From Pseudomonadota bacterium (GTDB lineage Bacteria > Pseudomonadota > Gammaproteobacteria > Burkholderiales > Thiobacillaceae): a stretch of 64,000 nucleotides of DNA. The first letter of the stretch is position 1, and the number at the start of each line of letters is the position of its first letter. This document shows, one piece after another, positions 39,866 to 48,195 of this stretch. Location: the NCBI GenBank assembly GCA_021802555.1, contig JAJZRU010000009.1, positions 1 through 64,000 on the forward strand. Direction: 5' to 3'. A program made the translations under genes and the position numbers. A model generated the notes under the pieces. It did no database searches. It was not told the DNA's origin and worked only from the letters and a program-made list of their open reading frames with translations.

Positions 39866-39970
39866 TGAGCCGCCAAGGGCGGCTCATGGTGTTATGGGCG
39901 CCTTTGAGGCGCTCACCATCTCAAGCCACCGGCTCTGCCGGTGGTATCTGACTAATTGATTTCGGTCAGA
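39866..39970. ncRNA. Highly structured intergenic element (possible ncRNA or IS200/IS605-type end)
   Basis: Four inverted repeats are packed in 105 bp. TGAGCCGCC/GGCGGCTCA is a 9-bp stem (39866-39886). GCGCCT/AGGCGC (39898-39912) is enclosed by ATGGTG/CACCAT. CCACCGGC/GCCGGTGG is an 8-bp stem (39926-39944). TCTGAC/GTCAGA pairs 39947-39952 with 39965-39970. GATGGGGTGAG near 39860 could compete for the CTCACCATC strand. There is no coding potential. Strand is not determined. It could be a folded RNA, an IS200/IS605 or RAYT-type end, or a palindromic repeat element. It lies between the MCE operon and the tRNA-Ser terminator. Confidence 0.5.
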
Positions 39971-40001
39971 GTAATTTTTGTCGGGCGAATGACAAAGACA
40001 A

Positions 40002-40021
40002 AAAGCCGCATAAAGCGGCTT
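40002..40021 (-). terminator. Terminator of tRNA-Ser
   Basis: On the minus strand AAGCCGC TTTA TGCGGCTTTTTGTC forms a 7-bp stem followed by a T-run, 13 bp past the tRNA 3' end. It would end a tRNA-Ser transcript, or a lysC-tRNA-Ser read-through transcript. Confidence 0.85.
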
Positions 40022-40034
40022 GACTCGTAATATA

Positions 40035-40128
40035 TGGCGGAGACGGAGGGATTCGAACCCTCGATACCGGTTTAAGCCGGTATGCTCCCTTAGCAGGGGA
40101 GTGCCTTCGACCTCTCGGCCACGTCTCC
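40035..40128 (-). tRNA. serX: tRNA-Ser(GCT)
   Basis: On the minus strand the gene starts GGAGACGTGGCCGAGAGG and ends in CGTCTCC-G-CCA, so the CCA is encoded. The acceptor arm GGAGACG pairs with CGTCTCC. The anticodon loop CTGCTAA gives anticodon GCT (reads AGC/AGU). A long variable arm (CATACCGG/CCGGTATC region) and a GGGTTCGAATCCC T-arm confirm a class II serine tRNA. Length is 94 nt with CCA. Confidence 0.97.
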
Positions 40129-40203
40129 GAAGCCGCGCATTCTAACGGCTGGGGCGCGGAAAAGCCAGTTGGGCGAACCCTGGGCGGCGCTCGTTGCGCG
40201 GCC

Positions 40204-41430
40204 TCAGGCCGCTTTTTCCAGGTGGAAGGCGTGATGCAATACGCGCACGGCCAGTTCCATGTATTTGTCTTCCACGACCACGGAGATCTTGATCTCGGAG
40301 GTGGAGATCATCTGCAGGTTGATGCCTTCGCGCGAGAGGGCCTCGAACATGGTCTTGGCGATGCCCACATGGGAGCGCATGCCGACGCCCACCACGGAGA
40401 CCTTGGCGATCTTGTCGTCCGCCGTGACTTCGCGGGCGCCGATCTGTGCGGCGGTCTTCCGACAAATGTCGAGCGCCTTGGCGTATTCGTTGCGGTGCAC
40501 GGTGAAAGTGAAGTCGGTGGTGTTCTCGTGCCCCACGTTCTGCACGATCATGTCGACGTCGATGTTGGCGTCCGCGACCGGGCCGAGTATCTGGAAGGCC
40601 ACGCCGGGGCGGTCAGGCACGCCCAGGACGGTGATTTTGGCTTCGTCGCGGTTGAAGGCGATGCCGGAGATGATGGCTTGTTCCATTTTGTCGTTTTCCT
40701 CGAAGGTGATGAGGGTGCCGTCGCCTTCGGCTCCGAAGCTGGACAGCACGCGCAGTTTGACCTTGTACTTGCCGGCGAATTCGACCGAGCGGATTTGCAG
40801 CACCTTGGAGCCCAGGCTCGCCATTTCCAGCATTTCTTCGAAGGTGATGGTGGCCAGGCGGCGCGCCTCCGGGACGATGCGCGGATCGGTGGTATAGACC
40901 CCGTCCACGTCGGTGTAAATCTGGCACTCGTCGGCATGCAGGGCGGCTGCCAGCGCCACGCCGGTGGTGTCCGAACCGCCGCGTCCCAGGGTGGTGATGT
41001 TGCCTTCTTCGTCCACGCCCTGAAAGCCCGCCACCACCACGACGTTGCCGGCATCCAGGTCGGCGCGCATCTTCTGCTCGTCGATGGAGAGAATGCGGGC
41101 CTTGGTGTAGGCGTTGTCGGTGAGAATGCGGACCTGGGCGCCGGTATAGCTTTTCGCCTTGAGCCCGAGGTCTTTGAGCGCCATGCTGAGCAGGGCGATG
41201 GTGACCTGCTCTCCGGTGGACACCATGACGTCCAGTTCGCGCGGGTCGGGGTTCTCCTGGATCTGCTTGGCCAGGGCGATGAGGCGGTTGGTTTCGCCGG
41301 ACATGGCGGAAACCACGACCACCATCTGGTGCCCCTTGGCCTTGTAGCGGGCGACCCGCTCGGCGACGGCGCGCAGGCGCTCGACGCTGCCGACCGAGGT
41401 GCCGCCATATTTCTGGACGATCAGTGACAT
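40204..41430 (-). CDS. lysC: Aspartokinase
   Basis: Aspartokinase phosphorylates aspartate, the first step towards lysine, threonine, methionine and diaminopimelate. The 408-residue protein begins VQKYGGTSVGSVERLR and has VVSAMSGETN, FQGVDEEGNITTLGRGGSDTT (kinase core) and two C-terminal ACT domains (about 265-408; VDMIVQNVGHENTTDFTFTV, MISTSEIKISVVVE) for feedback control. Length and layout match the single-function betaproteobacterial enzyme. Transcription runs towards tRNA-Ser 75 bp downstream. Confidence 0.97.
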   Translation of the reverse strand: MSLIVQKYGGTSVGSVERLRAVAERVARYKAKGHQMVVVVSAMSGETNRLIALAKQIQENPDPRELDVMVSTGEQVTIALLSMALKDLGLKAKSYTGAQVRILTDNAYTKARILSIDEQKMRADLDAGNVVVVAGFQGVDEEGNITTLGRGGSDTTGVALAAALHADECQIYTDVDGVYTTDPRIVPEARRLATITFEEMLEMASLGSKVLQIRSVEFAGKYKVKLRVLSSFGAEGDGTLITFEENDKMEQAIISGIAFNRDEAKITVLGVPDRPGVAFQILGPVADANIDVDMIVQNVGHENTTDFTFTVHRNEYAKALDICRKTAAQIGAREVTADDKIAKVSVVGVGMRSHVGIAKTMFEALSREGINLQMISTSEIKISVVVEDKYMELAVRVLHHAFHLEKAA

Positions 41431-41474
41431 AAGCGTAGGCAGAGTGAAAATCCGTTAATTCTAAAGGATTTCGT

Positions 41475-41503
41475 CCAGCCGGCGGTTTGAAACCTCCGGC
41501 TGG
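41475..41503. promoter_or_regulatory. Hairpin in the lysC / BI-1 divergent region
   Basis: CCAGCCGG (41475-41482) pairs with CCGGCTGG (41496-41503), and inside it GGTTT pairs with AAACC. This makes a nearly continuous 13-bp stem with one mismatch and a tiny loop. It lies 43 bp from the BI-1 gene start and 45 bp from the lysC start, so it could be in either leader or be a symmetric protein site. Confidence 0.45.
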
Positions 41504-41545
41504 AATGGTAGTCTTAACGGCATGTTCAACCGGGAGGATGTACCC

Positions 41546-42238
41546 ATGCAACCCGAAATCGTCAATTATCCGCGCGTCGATACCCTGACGCTTGCCCGCA
41601 ACAAGGTATTGCGCAACACCTACCTGCTGCTGGCACTGTCCCTGGTGCCCACGGTGGTTGGGGCCTACATCGGCACCCACATGGACTTCAGCTTCATGGC
41701 CGGCCATCCGCTGCTCTTCACCCTGGGCATGTTCGCGGTGGTGATGGGCCTGGGCTGGGGCATCTCCGCCAACCGCAACAGCGGACTGGGGGTGGCGCTC
41801 TTGCTGGCCATGACCCTGTTCCTGGGCGTCATGCTGGGGCCCATTCTGCAAGTCGCCCTGCGCTTTGCCAACGGTCCGCAGTTGATCGCGCTTGCCGCCG
41901 GCGGAACCTCGGTGATTTTCTTCGCGCTGGCCGGTCTGGCCACCGTGACCAAGAAGGATTTCAGCTTCCTGGGCAAATTCCTGTTCATCGGCCTGATCCT
42001 GCTGCTGGTGGCCATGGTGGCGAACGCCTTCCTGCACATCCCGGCCCTGGCCCTGACGCTCTCCGTGATAGCCATCCTGATCTTCTCCGGCTATCTGCTG
42101 TTCGACGTCAGCCGGGTGGTGAACGGCGGCGAAACCAACTACGTCATGGCGACACTGGCCATCTATCTGGACATCTACAACATCTTCGTGAACCTGCTCT
42201 ATCTACTGATGGCGCTGGCCGGCAACAACCGAAACTGA
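41546..42238 (+). CDS. yccA: Bax inhibitor-1/YccA family membrane protein
   Basis: A 230-residue inner-membrane protein with seven hydrophobic segments. The late segments SGYLLFDVSRVVNGGETNYV and LAIYLDIYNIFVNLLYLL are the clearest family marks. In E. coli the homologue YccA is an FtsH substrate and modulator; BI-1 proteins also act as pH-sensitive calcium leaks. The start is ATG 41546 after GGGAGG; ATG 41522 would add eight residues ahead of the ribosome site and is rejected. A strong terminator follows. Confidence 0.93.
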   Translation: MQPEIVNYPRVDTLTLARNKVLRNTYLLLALSLVPTVVGAYIGTHMDFSFMAGHPLLFTLGMFAVVMGLGWGISANRNSGLGVALLLAMTLFLGVMLGPILQVALRFANGPQLIALAAGGTSVIFFALAGLATVTKKDFSFLGKFLFIGLILLLVAMVANAFLHIPALALTLSVIAILIFSGYLLFDVSRVVNGGETNYVMATLAIYLDIYNIFVNLLYLLMALAGNNRN

Positions 42239-42255
42239 GCGCAAGGCGCCGGACG

Positions 42256-42282
42256 ACGGGCCCGTGGGGCCCGTTTTTTTTT
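42256..42282 (+). terminator. Rho-independent terminator after the BI-1 family gene
   Basis: ACGGGCCC and GGGCCCGT form an 8-bp stem with a GTG loop, followed by a run of T residues (through 42282). A textbook intrinsic terminator for the plus strand, placed 17 bp after the stop codon and 10 bp before the convergent rlmD stop. Confidence 0.92.
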
Positions 42283-42291
42283 GCCCCGCCC

Positions 42292-43605
42292 TCAGCGCTC
42301 GAACCAGGCGATGGATTCCACGTGCGCGGTGTGGGGGAACATGTTGGCTACGCTCACCGCCTTGAGCCGGAAGCCCTGTACGTGGCAAAGCACTTCGGCG
42401 TCGCGCGCCAGGGTCGCGGGATTGCAGGAGACATAGACGATGCGGCGCGGCCCCGGAATAGCGTCCGGAGTCGGTGGCGGCAGGGACTTCACCAGGGCCA
42501 TGGCGCCGTCGCGCGGCGGGTCGATGAGCAGTTTGTCGAACTGCCCCAGGGCGGCAAATTTCTCCGGCGTCATCTGGAACAGATCGTCCGCTTCGAAGCG
42601 CGCCAGCGCCAGGCCATTGAGGCGCGCGTTTTCCTGCGCGCGCGCCACCAGGGCCGCGTTGCCTTCGATGCCCACCACGGCGGCCCCCAGTCGCGCAATA
42701 GGCAGGGTGAAATTCCCCAGGCCGCAGAAAAAATCGCCGATGCGTTCTCCCGGCCGCGGGGCGAGCCAACGCATGGCGCGGTTCACCAAGGCCTCGTTGA
42801 TGCCGGGATTGACCTGGGTGAATTCGGTGGGGCGAAAAGGCAGCGCCAGATCGAACTGGCTGAGACGAAAATCGAGCTGGGGCGCCAGCGGGGGGAAGAA
42901 AGGGTAGGCGCTGTCGGGGCCTTTGGGCTGCAGCCAGAACTGGATGTCATGTTCGGCGGCGAATTCGCGCAGCAATTCCTCGTCCGCCGCGTTGGGCGGG
43001 TCGAGCACGCGCAAGACCAGGGCGGTCACCCGGTCGCCCACGGCCGCTTCGATCTGAGGCAGGCGGTCGACGATGGACAGGCGGGCGATCAGCCGGCGCA
43101 GCGGCGCGATGAGGGCGCCCACGCGCGGATGCAGCACGGGGCAGCCATCCATTTCCGTGATGAAGCTGCTGCGCTTCTCGTGAAAGCCGACCAGCACGCC
43201 GCCTTTCTTGTCGACACGGCGCACCGACAGGCGCGCGCGGTGGCGATAGCCCCAGGACGGTCCATGGATGGCGGGAGCGATGATGTCGGCGCCCACCTTG
43301 CCGATGCGGGCCAGGTTTTCCTCCAGGGCGCGCTGTTTGACCGCGACCTGGGCGCTGGCTTCGAGGTGCTGCAGGGAGCAGCCGCCGCAGCGCTTGAAGT
43401 GCGGGCAGGCCGGGTCGCTGCGGTAGGGGCTCGCCTTCAGGATGCGCACCGTCTGGGCGGAATCGTATTTGGGGTGGCGGCGGTAGACGCTGATCTCCGC
43501 CTGCTCGCCGGTCAGCGCGCCGTCGACGAACACGACCTTGCCGTCCAGGCGCGCCACGCCATGCCCCTCCTGGTCCAGGGACTCGATGTAGACCACCGGG
43601 TTCAT
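42292..43605 (-). CDS. rlmD: 23S rRNA (uracil-5-)-methyltransferase RlmD
   Basis: RlmD methylates 23S rRNA U1939 using SAM and carries a structural [4Fe-4S] cluster. The 437-residue protein has an N-terminal TRAM domain, cluster ligands C67, C73, C76 (CPHFKRCGGCSLQHL) and C155 (MDGCPVLHP), the SAM site DFFCGLGNFTLPIA, the DPPRDG motif and the catalytic Cys in SCNPATL (C394). Start ATG 43605 (MNPVVYIESL); the open frame above it is the exonuclease gene in another frame. Its start overlaps that gene's stop by 4 bp. Confidence 0.96.
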   Translation of the reverse strand: MNPVVYIESLDQEGHGVARLDGKVVFVDGALTGEQAEISVYRRHPKYDSAQTVRILKASPYRSDPACPHFKRCGGCSLQHLEASAQVAVKQRALEENLARIGKVGADIIAPAIHGPSWGYRHRARLSVRRVDKKGGVLVGFHEKRSSFITEMDGCPVLHPRVGALIAPLRRLIARLSIVDRLPQIEAAVGDRVTALVLRVLDPPNAADEELLREFAAEHDIQFWLQPKGPDSAYPFFPPLAPQLDFRLSQFDLALPFRPTEFTQVNPGINEALVNRAMRWLAPRPGERIGDFFCGLGNFTLPIARLGAAVVGIEGNAALVARAQENARLNGLALARFEADDLFQMTPEKFAALGQFDKLLIDPPRDGAMALVKSLPPPTPDAIPGPRRIVYVSCNPATLARDAEVLCHVQGFRLKAVSVANMFPHTAHVESIAWFER

Positions 43606-44378
43606 GCTTGCCAGAGCGCGAGGAATTCCTGCCAGTGGCGGGCGCCGCTGTCGGCAAGGACGCGGCGCACGAGGTCGATCTCCGCGCCGTAGGCGGCATC
43701 GCCCAGCGCCCCGCGCATCCGCTCGAAGCGCAGGAACAGCAGATAGGTGTTGAGCACGTCGGTTTCGCAGTAATCGCAGATGTCCGCCAGGCGGCCTTCG
43801 TGATAGGCGCGCCATACCTGGCTGCCGTCCATGCCCAGCTTGCCGGGCAGGCCGCACAGTTGCGCAAGGGCGTCCAGCGGCGCGTTGGCGCGTCCCGAAT
43901 ACATGGCCAGCACATCCATGAGATCGAGGTGGCGCGTGTGGTAGCGGTTCAGGTAGTTGTTGTAGCGGAAGTCGCGGTCCTCGTCCCCCCATTCCCAATA
44001 GCGCGCCGCCGCCACGCCGTGGATGAGGCAGCGGTGGTTGAGCACTGGCAGATCGAAGCCGCCGCCATTCCAGGACACGAGTTGCGGCGTGTAGCGCTCG
44101 ATGCCCTCGAAGAAGCGCTGCAGAATGGCCGCTTCGCCCTCGTTCTCGCGTCCCAGCGTCCACACCTTGAACTTGTCTTCGATGCGCAGGGCGCAGGAAA
44201 TGGCCGCCACGCGCTGCAGGTGATGCGGCAGGAAGTCGCTGCCGGTAGCCTGGCGGCGCGCCAGCAGCGCCATTTCCACGACTTCGTCGTGCGGGCTGTC
44301 GGCCGCAAGGCCGTGCAGGCGGATCAGGCCCGCCACATCCGGGATGGTTTCGATGTCGAAGGCGAGAACGGGTTGCAC
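43602..44378 (-). CDS. Predicted 3'-5' exonuclease, PolB/DnaQ-like (DEDDy)
   Basis: A 258-residue stand-alone exonuclease domain. Exo I reads AFDIETIPD (D8, E10). Exo II is SWNGGGFDLPVLNHR. An HTRHLDLMDVLAMYSG segment precedes Exo III YCETDVLNTYLLFL. This Tyr-type pattern is that of the PolB-like predicted 3'-5' exonuclease family found singly in many bacteria, presumed to act in DNA repair or processing. It is co-transcribed with rlmD (4-bp overlap), an association whose meaning is unclear. Confidence 0.85.
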   Translation of the reverse strand: MQPVLAFDIETIPDVAGLIRLHGLAADSPHDEVVEMALLARRQATGSDFLPHHLQRVAAISCALRIEDKFKVWTLGRENEGEAAILQRFFEGIERYTPQLVSWNGGGFDLPVLNHRCLIHGVAAARYWEWGDEDRDFRYNNYLNRYHTRHLDLMDVLAMYSGRANAPLDALAQLCGLPGKLGMDGSQVWRAYHEGRLADICDYCETDVLNTYLLFLRFERMRGALGDAAYGAEIDLVRRVLADSGARHWQEFLALWQA

Positions 44379-44429
44379 GGCGCCCAGGGCGGCAAACGCA
44401 AAGGACGCAATTCTACCCTGTGGCGCCGG

Positions 44430-45767
44430 CTACATCAGGTGGCCGTCCATATCCTCCGCCACCACCAGGGCTTCCATGTGCGCCAGCGCCACCGTCTCCA
44501 GAGGCAGGTTCAGTTCGCCCGCCCAGCGCGCGAGCAAGGCGCCGTCGTTTTTTTCGCAGGCGTGCGCCAGCGCCAGCCAGGCGGCCAGCGGGCCGCCTGC
44601 GCCGCTGAGCGCCGCGCACACTTCCGCGGCCCAGGCGAAGCGTGTCGCCAATTCGGTCACCGGCATGGGAAATACCGCGGCCAGGGGAGAGAACAGCCCG
44701 ACTTCGAAAGCCAGAGGCGCCAGTGCAGACGCCGGCGTGCTGCGCGCCAGCTTGCCCAGAAAGAGGGCGCGGGTGAGGGCGATGCGCGCGTACAGGCGGC
44801 CGTCGGCCGTCGCTGGGGCACCTGCCAGGGCCAGCAGCGTGGCCGCGCGCTGCGCGCGCGCGCGGCCCATGCGCACCAGGGCGTGGGCGCAGGAGTCCAC
44901 CACGTCGCTCAGGCCGCCCGCCGCCGTGGCGGCGATGCGCAGCAGTTGCGCTTCGAGGTCGGGGTGCAGGCGCAGAAAGCCGCTCAACGCATCCAGCGGC
45001 TGGCGCAGCGCAACGGACAGCAGCTCGTAACGCCGGGCCAGATCCTTGCCCAGTTCCGGCGGGGTGGCCGAGCCGGTGAACCAAGGGCCCTGCGCCCACA
45101 GCTGCTCCGGCCAGGCGGCCAATTCGGCGGCGTCGCTGACGCCGGCGGCGATGACGCGCGTGGTTGTCTGCCGCGGCGGAACGCCCACCGGCAGGCGCAC
45201 GGCGTCCCAAAGGCCGAAATCGGCCAGCCAGGGAAGGTTATTGCCGTCGGCTTCCAGGCAGAACCGGAATCCCTGCTGGCGCAGCGCCTGGATGTCCTCG
45301 AAATCGGCGAAGTGGCGCGGCGCCGTGACCCAGATCAGGTTGATGCGGTTGAGCTCGCGGATGAGTTCGCGCGACAGGTTCGCGGCACTGATTTTCACCA
45401 GCAGCGCCTGGCCTGCCGTCATTTCGTCTGCCACCAGGGAATACAAGCCGGTGAGCAGCATGTCTTCATCCAGGTATTGCAGATGGGCGGCGGCCGATGC
45501 GCCGGCCAGGCGCCCGCGCAGCACCAGTTCGCGCGCCGCGACGCGGCCGCGGCGATCGAACAGGGGCTCGAAGGAGAAAAAGCGGTCGCGCAGTTCTTCC
45601 TCGCGCACCGGCGCGGAAGTCTGGCCGTCCACTTTGACGACGCACGCCCTGTCGTCCAGCGCCGAGGTGTCTATGCCGCCGCTGGCGGCGTACGCTGGCG
45701 GACAGGCGCCATCCGCTCCCGTTTCGGGCGGGGATTCTTGCGGCAGGACATCCAACGGGTTGCTCAT
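44430..45767 (-). CDS. HDOD-domain signalling protein with degenerate EAL-like N-terminus
   Basis: The 445-residue protein has two parts. About 65-240 resembles an EAL domain of the YuxH type (FSFEPLFDRRGRVAARELVLRGR) but lacks the catalytic EAL signature and metal ligands, so it should not hydrolyse c-di-GMP. About 250-445 is a helical HDOD domain (LARRYELLSVALRQPLDALSGFL), a non-catalytic HD relative. Such proteins regulate motility or stress responses. ATG 45767 is chosen; an upstream ATG at 45818 would add 17 residues. Divergent from pgl. Confidence 0.8.
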   Translation of the reverse strand: MSNPLDVLPQESPPETGADGACPPAYAASGGIDTSALDDRACVVKVDGQTSAPVREEELRDRFFSFEPLFDRRGRVAARELVLRGRLAGASAAAHLQYLDEDMLLTGLYSLVADEMTAGQALLVKISAANLSRELIRELNRINLIWVTAPRHFADFEDIQALRQQGFRFCLEADGNNLPWLADFGLWDAVRLPVGVPPRQTTTRVIAAGVSDAAELAAWPEQLWAQGPWFTGSATPPELGKDLARRYELLSVALRQPLDALSGFLRLHPDLEAQLLRIAATAAGGLSDVVDSCAHALVRMGRARAQRAATLLALAGAPATADGRLYARIALTRALFLGKLARSTPASALAPLAFEVGLFSPLAAVFPMPVTELATRFAWAAEVCAALSGAGGPLAAWLALAHACEKNDGALLARWAGELNLPLETVALAHMEALVVAEDMDGHLM

Positions 45768-45856
45768 GGGCGGCGCGTCGTCGAGCCGGCGTTGGAGCGG
45801 CTGGCGATAATTTCTCACACTGCACTATCATGCCATCAATCGCGCGGGAGGGAACC

Positions 45857-46549
45857 ATGGCTCAAGCTGTAGTGCAGCCGCGCTGGCAGATCTGCGCCAG
45901 TGAGGAGGGTTTGGCGGATGCGGCGCTCGCCAGGGTGCTCCAGGCGCGAAAAGAGTGCGGCGGCGCGTTTCGTATCGTGCTGGCGGGCGGGCGTACGCCG
46001 CGCACTCTTTACGAGCGCTTGGCGCGATCGCCCCTGGACTGGCGCGGCTGGCAATTTTATTTCGGCGACGAGCGCTGCCTGCCGCCGGGTGACGGCGAGC
46101 GCAATTCCACGCTTGCCAGGGAAACCTGGCTGGATCACATCGAACACGACCCTGCTGCCGTGCACGACATTCCCGCGGAAGCCGGCGCCGAGGCCGGCGC
46201 GCGCCGTTATGCCGAGATGTTGGCCGGCATGCCGGACTTCGATCTCGTGTTGCTGGGGCTGGGGGAAGACGGGCATACCGCAAGTCTTTTTCCGGGCAAC
46301 GATTGGGGGGAGGGCCCCGCCGCGCCGGATACGCTGGCAGTGCGCAATTCCCCCAAGCCGCCGCGGGAGCGCGTGAGCTTGTCCGCCGCGCGCCTCAATC
46401 GTGCCGCGCGCGTGCTGTTCCTGGTCAGCGGCGCGGACAAGCGCCCGGCCTTGGCGCGCTGGCGCGCCGGGGAGCGTCTGCCGGCAAGCGTCGTCCATGG
46501 CCGCGGCGGCGCCGAGGTGCTGGCGGACGCGGCCGCCTGGCCGGAGTGA
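45857..46549 (+). CDS. pgl: 6-phosphogluconolactonase
   Basis: Pgl hydrolyses 6-phosphogluconolactone in the oxidative pentose phosphate pathway. The 230-residue SIS-like/NagB-fold protein shows IVLAGGRTPRTLYERL, FYFGDERCLPPGDGERN and LGLGEDGHTASLFPG, the three family signatures. A GGAGGG site precedes ATG 45857; the upstream ATG at 45830 is less likely. No zwf or gnd lies alongside. A gene for a DUF4139 protein follows after 11 bp. Confidence 0.95.
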   Translation: MAQAVVQPRWQICASEEGLADAALARVLQARKECGGAFRIVLAGGRTPRTLYERLARSPLDWRGWQFYFGDERCLPPGDGERNSTLARETWLDHIEHDPAAVHDIPAEAGAEAGARRYAEMLAGMPDFDLVLLGLGEDGHTASLFPGNDWGEGPAAPDTLAVRNSPKPPRERVSLSAARLNRAARVLFLVSGADKRPALARWRAGERLPASVVHGRGGAEVLADAAAWPE

Positions 46550-46560
46550 GGGAATCCATC

Positions 46561-47919
46561 GTGCGCACGGCCAGATGCAGACGCTGGTTTTTCTTTGCGC
46601 AAGGTTTGCTGGCCTGCGCGTGCGCGCGGCCCGCCTGGGCGGAGATTCATTTGACGCTTTATCAGAGCGCCCCGGGCCAGGTATCGGAGGAGCGTGAATT
46701 CGATCTCAAGCGGGGGGTCGACACCCTCATGTGGAAACCCGTCGCCGCGCGCATGCTGCCCGCAAGCGTGTGGTTGGACGCTCCTCGGAAGGTGGCTCTG
46801 AACGGCTTCGAAATGCGTGCCGAGCGGCTCGATCCCGCGGCGCTGCTGCGCGCTTACGTCGGCAAGACCGTTGAAGTGCGTACTCGCGATGACGCGGGGC
46901 ATGCACGGCTGGGCGGCGCCCGGGTATTGTCGGCCGAGGGGCCGCTGCTGGAAATCGACGGGCGAGTGGAAAACGTGCCCGTCGGCCGCATCGTTTTCCC
47001 TGCCGTCCCCCCGTCCCTGGGGCTTGGCCCCGCTCTCGCGCTACAGTTGCGCACCCGCCGCGGCGGCCGCATGACACTGGAGCTGAACTACCTCAGCGAC
47101 GGCCTGGCCTGGCGCGCCGACTATCTCGCGCGCCTGTCCGAGCGCGGGAGCGAACTGACCGTCGAAGGCCGCGCCGCGCTGATCAATGAGAGCGGGATGG
47201 CTTACGAAAATGCGCGCGTGGCGCTGGTTGCCGGGCAACCGCATCGCACCGCTTTCGGCGCATCTTTTGCCTCGGCCAGGGGTGTGGTGGCAGCGGAGCC
47301 GGCCGGCGTGCCGGCGCAGGCCTGGCAGGACTATCAGCGCTATGTCTTGCCACGCCCGCTGAACCTTCCCGACGGCGCCATGCGCTGGGTGGAGTTCCTT
47401 CCCCGCACCACATTGCCGGTGCGGCGCGAGTATGTGGTGGACGATATGGCCGACTACGCGAACGATGCGGGGGCGGCGCGGGCGCTGCCGGTCGCCGTGC
47501 GGCTGCGCCTGCCGGGGATAACCCGGCCGCTGCCAACCGGCGTGCTGCGCGTATACGGCGGCGCGCACGGGCAAACAGCGTTTCTGGGCGAGGACCGGCT
47601 TGCGGCCATGCCGCGCGGCACGCCCTTCAGCATCAGCCTCGGTCGGGCTTTCGACGTGACGGCCGACAGCAGGCAGACCGAGTTTCGCCGTCTAGGGGGC
47701 ACGCCGCCGGCGTATGAAAGCGCGTGGCGCGTCGTGCTGCGCAACACCAAGCCCCGACCCGTGACGGTGTCGTTGCGCACGCGGCTTCCCGGCGACTGGC
47801 AGATACCGCAGGAGTCCGCGCCGCACGAGAAAATTTCGGCAGGCCAGATCGAATGGCAGGTGTCCGTGCCCGCCGGCGGCGAGGCGGTGCTCAGCTATCG
47901 CGTGCGCACGCGCTATTGA
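46561..47919 (+). CDS. DUF4139-domain secreted protein
   Basis: The 452-residue protein starts at GTG 46561 and has an Arg-rich n-region, a hydrophobic core and an AWAEI cleavage region, so it is exported. The body has the DUF4139 layout: an N-terminal beta domain, LELNYLSDGLAWRADYLARL (typical of the family), and the closing strand EWQVSVPAGGEAVLSYRVRTRY. The function of DUF4139 proteins is unknown. The long open frame upstream of the GTG lies inside pgl and is not coding. Confidence 0.85.
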   Translation: MRTARCRRWFFFAQGLLACACARPAWAEIHLTLYQSAPGQVSEEREFDLKRGVDTLMWKPVAARMLPASVWLDAPRKVALNGFEMRAERLDPAALLRAYVGKTVEVRTRDDAGHARLGGARVLSAEGPLLEIDGRVENVPVGRIVFPAVPPSLGLGPALALQLRTRRGGRMTLELNYLSDGLAWRADYLARLSERGSELTVEGRAALINESGMAYENARVALVAGQPHRTAFGASFASARGVVAAEPAGVPAQAWQDYQRYVLPRPLNLPDGAMRWVEFLPRTTLPVRREYVVDDMADYANDAGAARALPVAVRLRLPGITRPLPTGVLRVYGGAHGQTAFLGEDRLAAMPRGTPFSISLGRAFDVTADSRQTEFRRLGGTPPAYESAWRVVLRNTKPRPVTVSLRTRLPGDWQIPQESAPHEKISAGQIEWQVSVPAGGEAVLSYRVRTRY

Positions 47920-48058
47920 GCCGCGCGGGACTTGCGTTGCGGGGCATATGTCTGTATACCCCAGCAACGTGCTGCCACATTCTTCCCCTCGTTGCCCCGT
48001 TTTTTCCCTGCCGGGCCGGCTGCACCGCGCATATGGCTGGGCGCCGGGGGCGGCAGGC

Positions 48059-48084
48059 AAAAAAAATCCCGACGCCGTCGGGAT
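48059..48084 (-). terminator. Terminator of tRNA-Leu
   Basis: On the minus strand ATCCCGAC GGC GTCGGGAT makes an 8-bp stem followed by a T-run of eight, 12 bp past the tRNA-Leu 3' end. Strong intrinsic terminator. The rest of the gap 47920-48058 shows nothing recognisable. Confidence 0.9.
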
Positions 48085-48096
48085 CTGTGCTTTTCG

Positions 48097-48183
48097 TGGT
48101 GCCCAGGAGAGGACTCGAACCTCCACAGTGTTGCCACCGCTAGGACCTGAACCTAGTGCGTCTACCAATTCCGCCACCTGGGC
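48097..48183 (-). tRNA. leuT: tRNA-Leu(CAG)
   Basis: On the minus strand the gene reads GCCCAGGTGGCGGAATTGGT at its 5' end and ends CCTGGGC-A-CCA with the CCA encoded. The anticodon loop TTCAGGT gives anticodon CAG (reads CUG). A class II variable arm and GAGGTTCGAGTCCTC T-arm are present. 87 nt. Confidence 0.97.
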
Positions 48184-48195
48184 CGCGAAGGCGAG

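Noticed and set aside
46303-46560. Upstream extension of the DUF4139 gene into pgl
   Set aside because: The extension is inside pgl in another frame, and the signal peptide begins at GTG 46561.
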